This document shows positions 12,501 through 22,514 of a stretch of 64,000 bases of DNA, piece after piece. Each line of letters opens with the position of its first letter. Positions within the stretch are counted from its first letter, which is position 1. The DNA comes from Jacaranda mimosifolia. Taxonomy: Eukaryota > Streptophyta > Magnoliopsida > Lamiales > Bignoniaceae. The stretch is from contig CM032127.1 of NCBI GenBank assembly GCA_018894105.1, forward strand, positions 2,637,001 through 2,701,000. The letters run 5' to 3'. The position numbers were made by a program, and so were the translations under genes. A model generated the notes under the pieces. The model had not been told where the DNA came from and searched no databases. It saw only the letters and a program-made list of their open reading frames with translations.

Positions 12501-15210
12501 TCCCACAAAATGTGGAGCAGGCAGAGAAAAAGTTGAAGCAAGTTACAGCAGATATGGTAATAATTGTAATAATTCATTATTTGTTGTTTGTATAATAATT
12601 TGAATTTGATAATTATTTCCATTGTAATAGGTTGTAGACCTCAACCCTGCTCCAGAGGAGTTAGAATTGGCAGATTTGATCAAGAAATCAGAGGCTGCCA
12701 GTACTGTCATGAATGAAGTCCATGTCTGTGATCATACAATATATGAAGCAATGATTGCAGCGAACGGAGAAGAAATTAAATCATTGAAAGAAAAAATTGC
12801 TTCATTGGAATACATGGTAATGAAGGAGCAGGGTGAGGAGGAGCATCCAACTGAGGAAGAGACTAATGCGGTGGAGCTTGAGGAGGAAGTTGGTGAATAT
12901 GTGCATGAGGGGGTACTTGATTTGGTACATGATGCACAGAAAGAAGGGGATGATTCTGAAGACATGGTGGATGAAGAAAGTCGAACCAAAAAACGTCATG
13001 ATCCTTCAGATTCCCCCAGACCATTGAAGACAGCACATTATATACCAATTAAAGGGGCTGAGTTCGAGGAATATGAGATTGAAGTGGCTAATGTCATGTC
13101 TTCGATTGTGACAAATGTGCGCAATCGAGAAAATAGGAAGCGAAAACAGAAATCTCCAGATTTTGTCAGCCCCCCTAGCACCACACCAGCCAAAAGAGCA
13201 AGACAAGTGACAAAGACCTACCGTGCTCGTCCTCGTGCACGAAAAAATAAAGAACAAGAGCAGAAGAAGGTGTTGTACACTACTTAATGTTTTATTTTTT
13301 TCCTACTTGCATTTCATTTGTAAACTGTCTGTTTGTAATAAGTATTATGATATCTTATACTTGATGGGTTGATATTTGCACTTAATGGATGATGTCTTAT
13401 ACTTCATATTATTGATACTTGCACTTATGTGCTCATCTTTTCTACCTCAGCAGTTGACACTTTACACCTTTTTATGGGCTTGAGTTTTGTACTCCATGTT
13501 GGGGTATTTGTACTTCATGTGCTCGTCTATTCTACCTCAGCAGTTGATACTTTGTTTTTATGGGCTTGAGTTTTGTACTCCATGTTGGTGGTATTTGTAC
13601 TTCATGTGCCATCTATTCTACCTCAGCAGTTGACACTTTACACCTAATGTGCTTGAGTTTTGTACTCCATGTTGGTGGTATTTGTACTTCATGTGCTCAT
13701 CTATTCTACCTCAGCAGTTGACACTTTACACCTAATGTGCTTGAGTTTTGTTCTCCATGTTGGTGGTATTTGTACTTCATGTGCTCATCTATTCTACCTC
13801 AGCAGTTGACACTTTACACCTAATGTGCTTGAGTTTTGTTCTCCATGTTGGTGGTATTTGTACTTCATGTGCTCATCTATTCTACCTCAGCAGTTGACAC
13901 TTTACACCTAATGTGCTTGAGTTTTGTTCTCCATGTTGGTGGTATTTGTACTTCATGTGCTCATCTATTCTACCTCAGCAGTTGACACTTTACACCTATG
14001 TGCTTGAGTTTTGTACTCCATGTTGGTGAAATCTGTACTTTCATGTGTTTATCTTTTATATTTCAATAGTTAATACTTGGTTCCTATGTGCTGTGTTTGT
14101 ACCCCAGGTGGCACATGAACCAACCCAGGTGGCAAATGAACCAATCGAGGTGGCAAAAGAACCAATCCTGGTGGTAGATGAACAAGTCACCCCAAAGACT
14201 GAAGTGGCCGATCCCTATAAAGGAAGGACTGATTATAGAGGACTTGCTCTTATTCCAGTAGAAGAGCGAGAAGTCATCGACCACTTTGTCGGAAGAGATA
14301 ATTTGAGGTAACAAAATTTGCTTATTGTTTTTCTATTGGATAAACTGGTATCTGAACACACAATTAACAATTGTGTAGGGTAACCGTCTGGGAAGGAGCA
14401 AGACATCTTCTGAATGGAAGAGACTTTTGTGAGCTCTTATTTGGAGGAGAACTTACCGGCGACATAGTGGACTGTTACATGTCGATATTATGTAGCCCAT
14501 CTTTTAGCAACAACTGTCAGCACAAGGTGTGGTTTACGTCCTCAATAGCGCAGGTATATGACAGTTTCCTAACTTAATCTAGTACACGGTGAGAGATGAG
14601 TCTAACCATTTGTTTTATATTTCATAGGCTGATATATTAGACCGAATAGATGAACGCAACATGAAGGATATTACGGATGAAGAATTTGTGGAGATGATGC
14701 TTAAGCTTAACAGCTTCACCTGTTCAGATTTGGAAGAGCTGACGGTAGATGTTTTAAACAACTGTCGCTACATAATCCTACCGATTTGCCGGCGCCAGCA
14801 CTGGTTCTTAGTTGTCCTTGACACATCCACTCGTTCTTTTTTATACATGAATTCAATAATGGCCCCCAGATACAAACCGATAGCTGTTGCCATTGTAAGT
14901 TTGCTTTCTTTCCCTACGATTTCCCATTGCAAATTTGTGGAGTCAACAATTGACAAATTTTTTGTAGGCTTCATTTTATTCTCGGTACATTAGGCTTTCA
15001 CTGGGGAGTCGTGTGGATGAAAAGCTACAGCAGAGGAAAAGTAGGCAGCAAGTGGGTACAGTGGATTGTGGTGTCTATGTATGCCTTTGGGCAGAAGGTT
15101 TTGCTAGGGACACCCCCGTGTTCTGGAGGGATGCTGGAACAATTAATGTTGATAAATATCGTGCGAAAATGGCGCATAGAATATTAACTCATGAAAATGC
15201 CAGGATTTGA
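9568..15210 (+). CDS. MULE-encoded DUF1985-like / Ulp1 (C48) cysteine-protease protein, intact, 8 exons
   Basis: Exons: 9,568-9,631; 11,672-12,330; 12,413-12,556; 12,631-13,269; 14,108-14,307; 14,379-14,553; 14,628-14,894; 14,968-15,210. All junctions are GT..AG and in phase, giving 796 codons plus stop. Residues about 35-290 resemble DUF1985: an EFSMVLGLP block early, then a hydrophobic helical region, closing with AWVYECIPSLATP. A coiled coil, an acidic stretch, basic nuclear-localisation-like clusters and a short run of VAxEP repeats follow. Residues about 560-790 are a Ulp1-type peptidase with His685 (RRQHWFLVVLD), Gln744 and Cys750 (VDCGVYVC). The usual Asp, 17 residues after the His, is Asn702. 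An in-frame upstream ATG at 9,385 would add 61 residues that include a Glu run. Intron 1 contains the 1.7-kb AGTAYA array and intron 4 a second array. DUF1985 also occurs, as I recall, in VANC anti-silencing proteins, so DNA binding with deSUMOylase-like activity is possible but inferred. Confidence 0.88.
9901..11625 (+). repeat. AGTAYA motif array in intron 1 of the Ulp1-like gene
   Basis: By hand count the plus strand holds about 54 AGTACA/AGTATA hexamers in 1.7 kb, one per 32 bp; base composition alone predicts about two. They sit in degenerate higher-order repeats with phrases such as GCAGTACATTTTAG, GGAGTACACTTTAGGC and TGTAGTATAAAATC. The reverse-oriented hexamer is rare here. The whole array lies between exon 1 (ends 9,631) and exon 2 (starts 11,672). 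Confidence 0.93.
13340..14045 (-). repeat. About 100-bp tandem repeat with inverted AGTAYA motifs (intron 4)
   Basis: Repeats of roughly 100 bp contain TTTTGTACTCCATG and TTTGTACTTCATG with CTACCTCAGCAGTTGACACTTTACACC between. Read on the minus strand these give GGAGTACAAA and GAAGTACAAA, so the motif is present (about 13 copies) in the opposite orientation to the other arrays. In three units TGTACT has become TGTTCT. The array fills intron 4 (13,270-14,107). Confidence 0.9.
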
Positions 15211-15348
15211 AGCACTTATATGTAAATACATGTGTAACTTGAAGCATAATTTGTTTATAATATTGTTTTGTAGCTAAGTGTAATTTTCCAGTAACTATTT
15301 ATAACTTAAATTCAACTGAAACAGGGCTGGGAATTTGAATACAAACTT

Positions 15349-16008
15349 GGGGGCAATGAGGTACAAACCAGGGAAAATGAAAGTATAAAATGTGTTTTGG
15401 GGACGGACACTCAAATTCTATTGAAACAAGGCGGGGATCCTGAGTACAATTCATGAAAACTGGAGTACAAATTGAAACAGATGGTGTATAAAATGGGCTT
15501 CGTGGATGTACACTTCAAGAGAATTAAAACCGGGCGGCATATTCGAGAGCATTTTGGGGGCAATGAGGTACAAACCAGGGAAAATGAAAGTATAAAATGT
15601 GTTTCGGGGACGGACACTCAAATTCTATTGAAACAAGGCGGGGATCCTGAGTACAATTCATGAAAACTGGAGTACAAATTGAAACAGATGGTGTATAAAA
15701 TAGGCTTCGTGGATGTACACTTCAAGAGAATTAAAATCGGGTGGCAGATTCGAGAGCATTTTGGGGGCAATGAGGTACAAACCAGGGAAAATGAAAGTAT
15801 AAAATGTGTTTCGGGGACGGACACTCAAATTCTATTGAAACAAGGCGGGGATCCTGAGTACAATTCATGAAAACTGGAGTACAAATTGAAACAGATGGTG
15901 TATAAAATGGGCTTCGTGGATGTACACTTCAAGAGAATTAAAATCGGGCGGCGGATTCGAGAGCATTTTGGGGTCAATGAGGTACAAACCAGGGAAAATG
16001 AAAGTACA
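15349..16008 (+). repeat. 207-bp tandem repeat, about 3.2 units
   Basis: Unit starts at 15,349, 15,556, 15,763 and about 15,970, nearly identical. Each unit contains AAAGTATAAAATG, TGAGTACAATTC, GGAGTACAAATTG and the related GAGGTACAAACC. It begins about 140 bp after the Ulp1-like stop codon. The 60-75-codon frames found in each unit are by-products of the 207-bp period, a multiple of three. Confidence 0.95.
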
Positions 16009-16400
16009 ATCTGCAACAAATAAAGTATAAAATTTGTTTTGTTCAAGTACACTTATTGTAAATGAATAATTATTCTCCACTAATTATAATGATGGGCAAG
16101 TACAATAATTTGAGAGCATCGGATTTGGTGTTGTACGGATTTGCTATGTTTCATAGGGTGGATATGTTCGACAAATTCTCATTTGTTTACATCCATGAAA
16201 GCATAGGTATTCTTTTATTACTGCGATTGATAACATTCATCCGTTGAACACTACTGATTAACAACTGAAAATTCTTAATATTATTTTATTCATATTATAA
16301 AATATTTTGGTGATTAACTACCAAGAATTCAAAATCAAATCTTTGAACAAATTTCATTGCCCAAGAATATTAGAAAAATTTGAAGATATTAAGTACAAAG
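16009..16400. other. Short unique stretch between two repeat arrays of the MULE
   Basis: Contains a few GTACAA/GTATAA motifs and a first degenerate echo of the next array (TTCATTGCCCAAG near 16,353). No gene was seen. Confidence 0.6.
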
Positions 16401-18712
16401 TTGCCCAAGCGAGGTGCAAATGGGGCCAAATCAGGTACAATTATCCAGTTTTGAGGTACAAATGTTGGCTATTTTACTAAACAACATGCTAGGCTGCTAT
16501 GTTCACGATAAATCACCCGCTTCATTGCCCAAGCGAGGTGCAAATGGGGCCAAATCAGGTACAATTATCCAGTTTTGAGGTACAAATGTTGGCTACTTTA
16601 GTAAACAACTTGCTAGACTGCTATGTTCACGATAAATCACCCGCTTCATTGCCCAAGCGAGGTGTAAATGGGGCCAAATCAGGTACAATTATCCAGTTTT
16701 GAGATACAAATGTTGGCTACTTTACTAAACAACTTGCTAGGCTGCTATGTTCACGATAAATCACCCGCTTCATTGCCCAAGCGAGGTGCAAATGGGGCCA
16801 AATCAGGTACAATTATCCAGTTTTGAGGTACAAATGTTGGCTACTTTACTAAACAACATGCTAGGCTGCTGTGTTCACGATAAATCACCCGCTTCATTGC
16901 CCAAGCGAGGTGCAAATGGGGCCAAATCAGGTACAATTATCCAGTTTTGAGGTACAAATGTTGGCTACTTTAGTAAACAACTTGCTAGGCTGCTATGTTC
17001 ACGATAAATCACCCGCTTCATTGCTCAAGCGAGGTGCAATTGGGGCCAAATCAGGTACAATTATCCAGTTTTGAGGTACAAATGTTGGCTACTTTACTAA
17101 ACAACATGCTAGGCTGCTATGTTCACGATAAATCACCCGCTTCATTGCCCAAGCGAGGTGCAAATGGGGCCAAATCAGGTACAATTATCCAGTTTTGAGG
17201 TACAAATGTTGGCTACTTTAGTAAACAACTTGCTAGGCTGCTATGTTCACGATAAATCACCCGCTTCATTGCTTAAACGAGGTGCAATTGGGGCCAAATC
17301 AGGTACAATTATCCAGTTTTGAGGTACAAATGTTGGCTACTTTACTAAACAACATGCTAGGCTGCTATGTTCACGATAAATCACCCGCTTCATTGCCCAA
17401 GCGAGGTGCAAATGGGGCCAAATTAGGTACAATTATCCAGTTTTGAGGTACAAATGTTGGCTACTTTACTAAACAACTTGCTAGGCTGCTGTGTTCACGA
17501 TAAATCACCCGCTTCATTGCCCAAGCGAGGTGCAAATGGGGCCAAATCAGGTACAATTATCCAGTTTTGAGGTACAAATGTTGGCTACTTTAGTAAACAA
17601 CTTGCTAGGCTGCTATGTTCATGATAAATCACCCGCTTCATTGCTCAAGCGAGGTGCAATTGGGGCCAAATCAAGTACAATTATCCAGTTTTCAGGTACA
17701 AATGTTGGCTATTTTACTAAACAACATGCTAGGCTGCTATGTTCACGATAAATCACCCGCTTCATTGCTCAAGCGAGGTGCAAATGGGGCCAAATCAGGT
17801 ACAATTATCCAGTTTTGAGGTACAAATGTTGGCTACTTTACTAAACAACTTGCTAGGCTGCTGTGTTCACGATAAATCACCCGCTTCATTGCCCAAGCGA
17901 GGTGCAAATGGGGCCAAATCAGGTACAATTATCCAGTTTTGAGGTACAAATGTTGGCTACTTTAGTAAACAACTTGCTAGGCTGCTATGTTCACGATAAA
18001 TCACCCGCTTCATTGCTCAAGCGAGGTGCAATTGGGGCCAAATCAGGTACAATTATCCAGTTTTCAGGTACAAATGTTGGCTATTTTACTAAACAACATG
18101 CTAGGCTGCTATGTTCACGATAAATCACCCGCTTCATTGCCCAAGCGAGGTGCAAATGAGGCCAAATCAGGTACAATTATCCAATTTTGAGGTACAAATG
18201 TTGGCTACTTTAGTAAACAACTTGCTAGGCTGCTATGTTCACGATAAATCACCCGCTTCATTGCTCAAGCGAGGTGCAAATGGGGCCAAATCAGGTACAA
18301 TTATCCAGTTTTAAGGTACAAATGTTGGCTACTTTACTAAACAACTTGCTAGGCTGCTATGTTCACGATAAATCACCCGCTTCATTGCCCAAGCGAGGTG
18401 CAATTGGGGCCAAATCAGGTACAATTATCCAGTTTTGAGATACAAATGTTGGCTACTTTAGTAAACAACATGCTAGGCTGCTGTGTTCACAATAAATCAC
18501 CCGCTTCATTGCCCAAGCGAGGTGCAAATGGGGCCAAATCAGGTACAATTATCCAGTTTTGAGGTACAAATGTTGGCTACTTTACTAAACAACATGCTAG
18601 GCTGCTATGTTCACGATAAATCACCCGCTTCATTGCCCAAGCGAGGTGCAAATGGGACCAAATCGGGTACAATTATCCAATTTTGAGGTACAAATGTTGG
18701 CTACTTTACTGA
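16401..18712 (+). repeat. 124-bp tandem repeat, about 18.6 units
   Basis: The period is exactly 124 bp. Each unit has AGGTACAATTATCC and GAGGTACAAATG (a GGTACAA variant of the motif), plus a degenerate GAGGTGCAAATG. Unit variants differ at TTTACTAAAC/TTTAGTAAAC, AACATGCTAGG/AACTTGCTAGG and CTGCTATG/CTGCTGTG. The last partial unit runs into the 3' end of the transposase, whose stop codon (18,701-18,703) is inside it. 124 is not a multiple of three, so the repeated 67-codon frames are not a protein array. Confidence 0.98.
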
Positions 18713-21700
18713 TTCTTTGCAAGTTCGACGATTATGCCCTGTTCTACCACACCTCTTACACTTAATGGCACGCTTCTCAATCTGTGATGGAATCCTCTGT
18801 GTCCTTCTCCGCCCAGGCTGAGATCGACAATCAGGTGCATGAATGACGTCGTCATCATCTACATGGAACATATGCATATCAAACGTAGGAATAGGATTTA
18901 TAACTGCTTGGTATGCTTGTTGATACATCTCAACTCGGTAGTATTGATTTGTGAAGTCATACGGTGAAAGTGACTTTGACTCGATAGAAGCACAAACATG
19001 TATGCATGGTATCTTATCAATCTGCCATGCTCCGCAAGAACAAACTCTGTTATGTAAATCTATAGCATACAATTTGTCTTGCTCAATCACCTCAAAGCTC
19101 CAACCGCTAGACATGACAACTTTTAAGTTGCGAGAGCGCATATGATTGATTGCCAACTTTTTCTCTTGCTTGGGACATAATTGACCAACCATCTTATGAG
19201 ATTCTTCTCTCCTACCATGCATCATAACCATTATTTGCATGCGTGTGTGATCAACCATGGCTGCAACTGGCATAAATCGGGCTGGTTTAACCCAATTATT
19301 CCAACATTCTGCTTGATTATTGTTTATTACCCCCCATCGATCTCCACTGAATAAGGAGTTTGCCCAACATGTTGGGTCAGACTGCATAATAAAGTCTCTG
19401 GCAAGCGGCATTGACTCCAAGATGCTGTCTATATGTCGGGTATACTCCTGCCTTGTAGGCGCATATGCAGCTTTCATAAAAACAGAACACCAATGTTTCT
19501 TGTTATGTAGAGGGTACTTCCTTAATACCTGAATTCAAAATAATAGAACAATAATGGTCTTAATGTTATGAAGTAGAGCTTATTTCACATAATTATCTCA
19601 CAAACAGAGATAGAGCACACTTACTTGTTTCTTGAAGTTATCCACTAAGTGTCTCAAGCAATATGCATGATGGCTACCGGGAAATATCATGGGGAGGGCC
19701 TTAAGAAGACCAGGATGTCGATCGGAGAAGAAAGTAAACCTTGATAAGCCAGTCAAATATTCAGAATCTAAGACACTTCTCAGCTTTAAGCAGAACCACT
19801 CCCAATTCATATCATTTTCAGAGTCAACAACTGCATATGCTAACGTGAATAAGTCATCATTGGCGTCCTTACTGACTGCGCTGAGTAAGACTCCTTTGAA
19901 TTTATTTTTAATATGGGTGCCGTCCAAGAATATCAAAGGCCTGCATCCCCTAAGAAAACCAAGAAGGCAGGCACTAAAACAAATAAATAGCCGACCAAAT
20001 TTTCGACTGATTGGGTCAATCTCACAGTCTGCAATACTTCCAGGGTTTGTTCTATTCACAGCATCACAGTACCACCTCAACTTATCATAAGATCCCTTCT
20101 CAGCTCCATGGATGTCATGCATAGCTAATTCCTTACCCATCCATGCTTTATGGTACCTAAGTTCCACACCATATTCTCTGTGGATATCTTTCAATATGGT
20201 GCAGGGCCGATAACATGGCTCTGATCTCAATTTATTCTTCACTACATTAGCAACCCAAGCGGAATCGGCTTTAGGATGTCCCCTTGTCCGAAGATTAGCC
20301 TCACCACATGTGTGCTCTAGATTACATTTTCGAATGCCAAATAATTTATCAGCTTCATGCCTTGATGCATAGATTCTCCATTTGCAATTTTCATCACTGC
20401 AAACGGCTATGATTTTTTTGCTGTCATTTTTCTTGTATTTAAATGACCGCAAAGTAGACACTGCATAATTCTTAAGCATAATTCTGAACTCGTGAGCATC
20501 ATTGAATGTTTGACCCTCCCCATATATGCAATTCCTCCATGCATCAATTGAGTTGCTAATTAAAGCCAATTCATTGTGCGATGCACTGGTCGAACCAATT
20601 TCCTCCTCCACTACATCCCTTGAGGATGGCAAATGAAGTATAATTTTAGGCACAATAAAGTACAATTCATTAGTAGAACACTTGAAAATTAAATTACAGA
20701 TTCAGAAAATTGAAGTACAAGTTAAAAAAACGTGACGTACAATTTGTGAACACATGAAGCACACAACATTGACAAAAAGAGTACAGATATACGCAAATTG
20801 ATTTGCAAAATGAAGGAACAGAAATAAAAGAAATGAAGTACAATTTCGGAACACCTGAAGTGTATAAGCGCAACGAAAAGAGTATAAGAATTAAGCGGAT
20901 TTATGTTCGAACTGAAATATAAGTTCAGAAATTGGAAGTATAGTTTTTCATAAGGTTAAGTACAGTTGCGAAAAAGCTGAAGTATAAAAATTCGGCTCTC
21001 GCAGTATAGATTTTGGATAACACAACAGTTCACGCTTCAGAATTAAATAATTGAATCGAATAATTAAAGTACAATTTCACATAAAATAAAGTACCAATTC
21101 AGGCAATTGAAGTATAGAGCTTCAATGAATGCAGCACAAATATAGATTATATGAATATAAAATGAGGTGTGATTTGATGAAAAAAGGAAGTACAATATTA
21201 GACAAAGTGAGGAACAATTTCGGAACACCTGAAGTGTATAAGCGCAATATTAAAGTACAATTTCACACAAAATGAAGTACCAATTCAGGAAATTGAAGTA
21301 TAGAACTTCAATGAATGATTTACCTGTTTTAATATAATGAAGTACAAATTGGGAACACCAGAAGTGTAGAACTTATGTGAAAAGAGTACAGATTTATATA
21401 AAATGTTGTATGATTTTAGAAAATAGGAGTACACTTTTTACAAAGTTGAGAATAATTTCTGAACACTTGAAGTATAAAACCTAAGCAATGGCAGTACAAT
21501 TTGGATATCTTATTAGTAGAAAACATGAAAGCCGAATTATAGATTTAGATACTTGAAGTACAAGTTTATATAAAGCGACGTACAAGTTAGAAACAATGGA
21601 AGTATAGAACTTCAATGAAGAGAGTATATGTTTCTGTAAGTACAATGTTAACTGCAATGAAGTATAATGTGGAACGCTCCAAGTACAGAAAGATTTTCAA

Positions 21701-22113
21701 ATAAATAGAGAGCAATTTTAGAACACTTCATGTACAGAACTTTACTAATTGCAGTAAAGTTGAGATTCTGTAGAAGTATTACCTTAAAACATCACTGCTC
21801 TTCTTTTCTCTGCTGCTTGATTCATCCTTTCGGTTTACTAAGATGTCCGCAATGTTCATCTTCAATGTCAAATGCAGTAAGACCATATTCATGACGTCAT
21901 CGTCATCAGTTAAACTCACGTACAATCTTTGATGTGGAGCTATATTCGCAAGCTGAAGTGCTCGGAATTGATTTCACTCCACTTTCTTGCTAGATTAATG
22001 TAGATATCCATTACAGTCGTACTGTCCTTAATTGACATTATATGGAGCTGGTCTTTGTAGCGACAACTCCCCAACACTTGATTGAACGCACTTGCTTCGC
22101 TGCTGGTTGACAT
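18701..22113 (-). CDS. MURA-type MULE transposase, 3 exons, one apparent frameshift near the N-terminus
   Basis: Exons: 21,783-22,113; 19,625-20,618; 18,701-19,528 (minus strand). Exon 1 joins exon 2 in phase only if one base is restored near 21,965, giving about 717 aa. In order: an N-terminal region of the MuDR type; a Cys/His DNA-binding motif (CSDENCKW, then LEHTC); the MULE DDE domain with Asp in PLIFLDGTHIKNKF, Asp in FFSDRHPGLLKAL and Glu in NNNQAECWNNW; a SWIM zinc finger (CSCGAWQIDKIPCIH); and a C-terminal zinc knuckle (CKRCGRTGHNRRTC). Every hallmark is present. Exon 1 as read stops at LRI*, while the expected downstream frame (LANIAPHQRLYVSLTDDDD) is open. A 62-bp GT..AG splice would restore frame but delete about 20 residues. 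Intron 1 holds an AGTAYA cluster. Transcription converges on the Ulp1-like gene. Confidence 0.9.
20636..21780 (+). repeat. AGTAYA motif cluster in intron 1 of the transposase gene
   Basis: About 26 AGTACA/AGTATA hexamers by hand count in 1.15 kb, mostly in the form GAAGTACAATT or GAAGTATAGAAC, each in otherwise diverged sequence. They lie on the plus strand, antisense to the transposase. Intron 1 spans 20,619-21,782. Confidence 0.9.
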
Positions 22114-22361
22114 TGTCGGGGAAAAAAAAAAAAAAAAAAGGAAACACAGAAGCAACTGAGAAGGAACTGAGAAGAAGATGGAATCCGAAAATGATGAAAA
22201 TAAAAAGAGAAGAAGACAATGCAGTTGTCGGGTTAGTGGCGTTTGGCTCTAACGTTGTTCTCGTTTCCCGCTTGTTGCAATTTTTTCTGTTCTTTCTGTT
22301 TCTGGTAATGAGCGTTTATAGGGTTTACTGTTTGCTTGAAAAAACAAGGAAAAATATGATA

Positions 22362-22505
22362 CTTAAGGGCATTTGTGTCAAATCAAGTGGCTAGGGAGTA
22401 ATCTCTAAACTTTTATTAAAACTAGGGAGTTTGCACTATAAGTTTTTAATTGGGGACTGAACACAAATTTTGAAAGTAGTTTTGGTACTTTTTAATAAGT
22501 TCCCC
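22362..22505 (-). repeat. Right terminal inverted repeat of the MULE
   Basis: Reverse complement of the left terminus, ending AATAAGTTCCCC just before the target duplication. The inner limit is approximate. Confidence 0.85.
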
Positions 22506-22514
22506 TTAAAACAA
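22506..22514. repeat. Right 9-bp target-site duplication of the MULE (TTAAAACAA)
   Basis: Perfect copy of 9,202-9,210. Confidence 0.95.

Larger units (their letters stand above)
9211..22505. mobile_element. 13.3-kb Mutator-like element with transposase and DUF1985-like/Ulp1 genes
   Basis: Bounded by a perfect 9-bp target duplication and by inverted terminal repeats of over 100 bp. Two genes are transcribed inward from the ends and converge, as mudrA and mudrB do in maize MuDR: a Ulp1-like protease gene on plus (9,568-15,210) and a MURA-type transposase on minus (18,701-22,113). Almost all non-coding DNA is tandem or dispersed repeat rich in AGTAYA. The perfect target duplication and intact Ulp1 gene suggest a recent insertion; the terminal repeats are only moderately similar to each other. 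MULEs carrying Ulp1-like genes are known (Kaonashi in Arabidopsis, CUMULE in melon), but this repeat architecture is unusual in my knowledge. One apparent frameshift in the transposase may make this copy non-autonomous. Confidence 0.95.

Noticed and set aside
15411..16080. Open frames of 63-75 codons repeated every 207 bp on both strands
   Set aside because: Consequence of a 207-bp (3 x 69) period. Both strands are open, no start context or known domain.
16499..18686. Series of 67-codon open frames spaced by 124 bp, resembling a repeated protein
   Set aside because: 124 is not a multiple of three and each frame spans one and a half units. They are by-products of the DNA repeat.
16401..18712. 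Regular array that could be mistaken for a CRISPR
   Set aside because: No short repeat/unique spacer pattern, the whole 124-bp unit repeats, and the genome is a plant.
21961..22030. 62-bp intron (GTAATG..TTCAG) in transposase exon 1
   Set aside because: It restores the frame, but the sequence it removes aligns with the conserved N-terminal region of MULE transposases, so a one-base deletion is the simpler reading. Kept as an alternative.
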